DNA of 6,716 bases from Candidatus Coatesiibacteriota bacterium (GTDB lineage Bacteria > Oederibacteriota > CAKKQC01). The translations under genes were made by a program, and so were the position numbers. The stretch is taken from contig JAHFSL010000141.1 of NCBI GenBank assembly GCA_023265785.1, positions 1 through 6,716 on the forward strand, read 5' to 3'. Every line of letters starts with the position of its first letter. Within the stretch, counting starts at the first letter, position 1. This document shows positions 6,507 to 6,716 of this stretch, piece after piece. The notes beneath the pieces are model-generated. The model saw nothing but the letters and a program-made list of their open reading frames with translations. It did not search any database and had not been told where the DNA came from.

Positions 6507-6716
6507 GGATCTTCCTCTCCGCGGGGGAAGCCTCGGGGGACCTGGTGGGCGCCCGGCTGGCCGTGGCCCTGCGCCGGCTCCGGCCGGGTGTCCGGCTGGA
6601 AGGATTCGGCGGGCCCCGGATGGCCGCCGCGGGCGTGGCCGCCGATTCGGCCACCTTCCAGGGCGCGGTGGTGGGGCTGACGGGCGCCCTCGGGCACGTC
6701 GTGGCGCTCCGGCGGC
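6503..6716 (+). CDS. lpxB: Lipid-A-disaccharide synthase, 5' part
   Basis: The first 71 codons of lpxB are present and the gene runs off the window. LpxB joins UDP-2,3-diacylglucosamine to lipid X to make the lipid A disaccharide at the inner face of the membrane. The N-terminus reads RIFLSAGEASGDLVGARL, with the diagnostic GEASGD (8-13). GFGGPRMAAAG follows at about 34-44 (usual form GVGGPxMxAAG), then VVGLTGALGHV at about 57-67 (usual form VMGLxEVLxH). The only start that keeps the motif at its normal place is CTG at 6503, overlapping the TGA of the dehydrogenase gene (CTGA). There is no in-frame ATG, GTG or TTG for about 90 bases upstream, and the next GTG (6545) would remove GEASGD. Only a weak GGGG (about 6490-6493) precedes it, so coupling to the upstream gene probably drives translation. 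Standard ORF searches will miss or shorten this gene. Confidence 0.9.
   Translation, partial: MRIFLSAGEASGDLVGARLAVALRRLRPGVRLEGFGGPRMAAAGVAADSATFQGAVVGLTGALGHVVALRR

Overview
This is a GC-rich window from a Gram-negative (lipid A-making) bacterium. The evidence is a partial lpxB at the right edge, a sigma-54 gene, a predicted exported Spy/CpxP-like protein and a Maf nucleotide pyrophosphatase. The phylum cannot be fixed from the sequence alone. The core genes (about 900-6716) are strongly GC-biased, while the first ~300 bases are only about half GC. No tRNA, rRNA, CRISPR array or insertion sequence was seen, and no gene-free stretch exceeds about 130 bases.

Left region (1-1307, + strand): two very small membrane proteins joined by a TAATG overlap are followed by a retropepsin-like (clan AA) aspartic protease. 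That gene is joined by a TGATG overlap to a small signal-peptide protein with a Spy/CpxP (LTxxQ) look. Together they look like a small envelope-related cassette of unknown job. The two tiny genes differ in base composition from everything to their right.

Middle region (1240-2552, - strand): a GTG-started HEAT-repeat protein overlaps maf by ATGA. The 3' end of maf runs 68 bases into the 3' end of the convergent Spy-like gene.

Right region (2625-6716, + strand): rpoN (sigma-54) is divergent from the HEAT gene. It is followed by a homocitrate/isopropylmalate/citramalate synthase-type DRE-TIM enzyme without the LeuA regulatory domain, then a Gfo/Idh/MocA-family NAD(P) dehydrogenase, then the start of lpxB. 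The dehydrogenase and lpxB overlap at their junction, and the only sensible lpxB start is a CTG codon. A role of the dehydrogenase in lipid A precursor sugar modification (GnnA-like) is suggested by this context but not proven.

The most interesting pattern is regulatory. Three unrelated gene starts (134, 2552 on the minus strand, 5514) carry an extended -10-like element TGnTAnnnT exactly 6 bases before the start codon. A fourth (4089) has TATATA 7 bases before it. Two of these starts (134 and 5514) have no good Shine-Dalgarno sequence. This is the geometry expected of leaderless transcripts.
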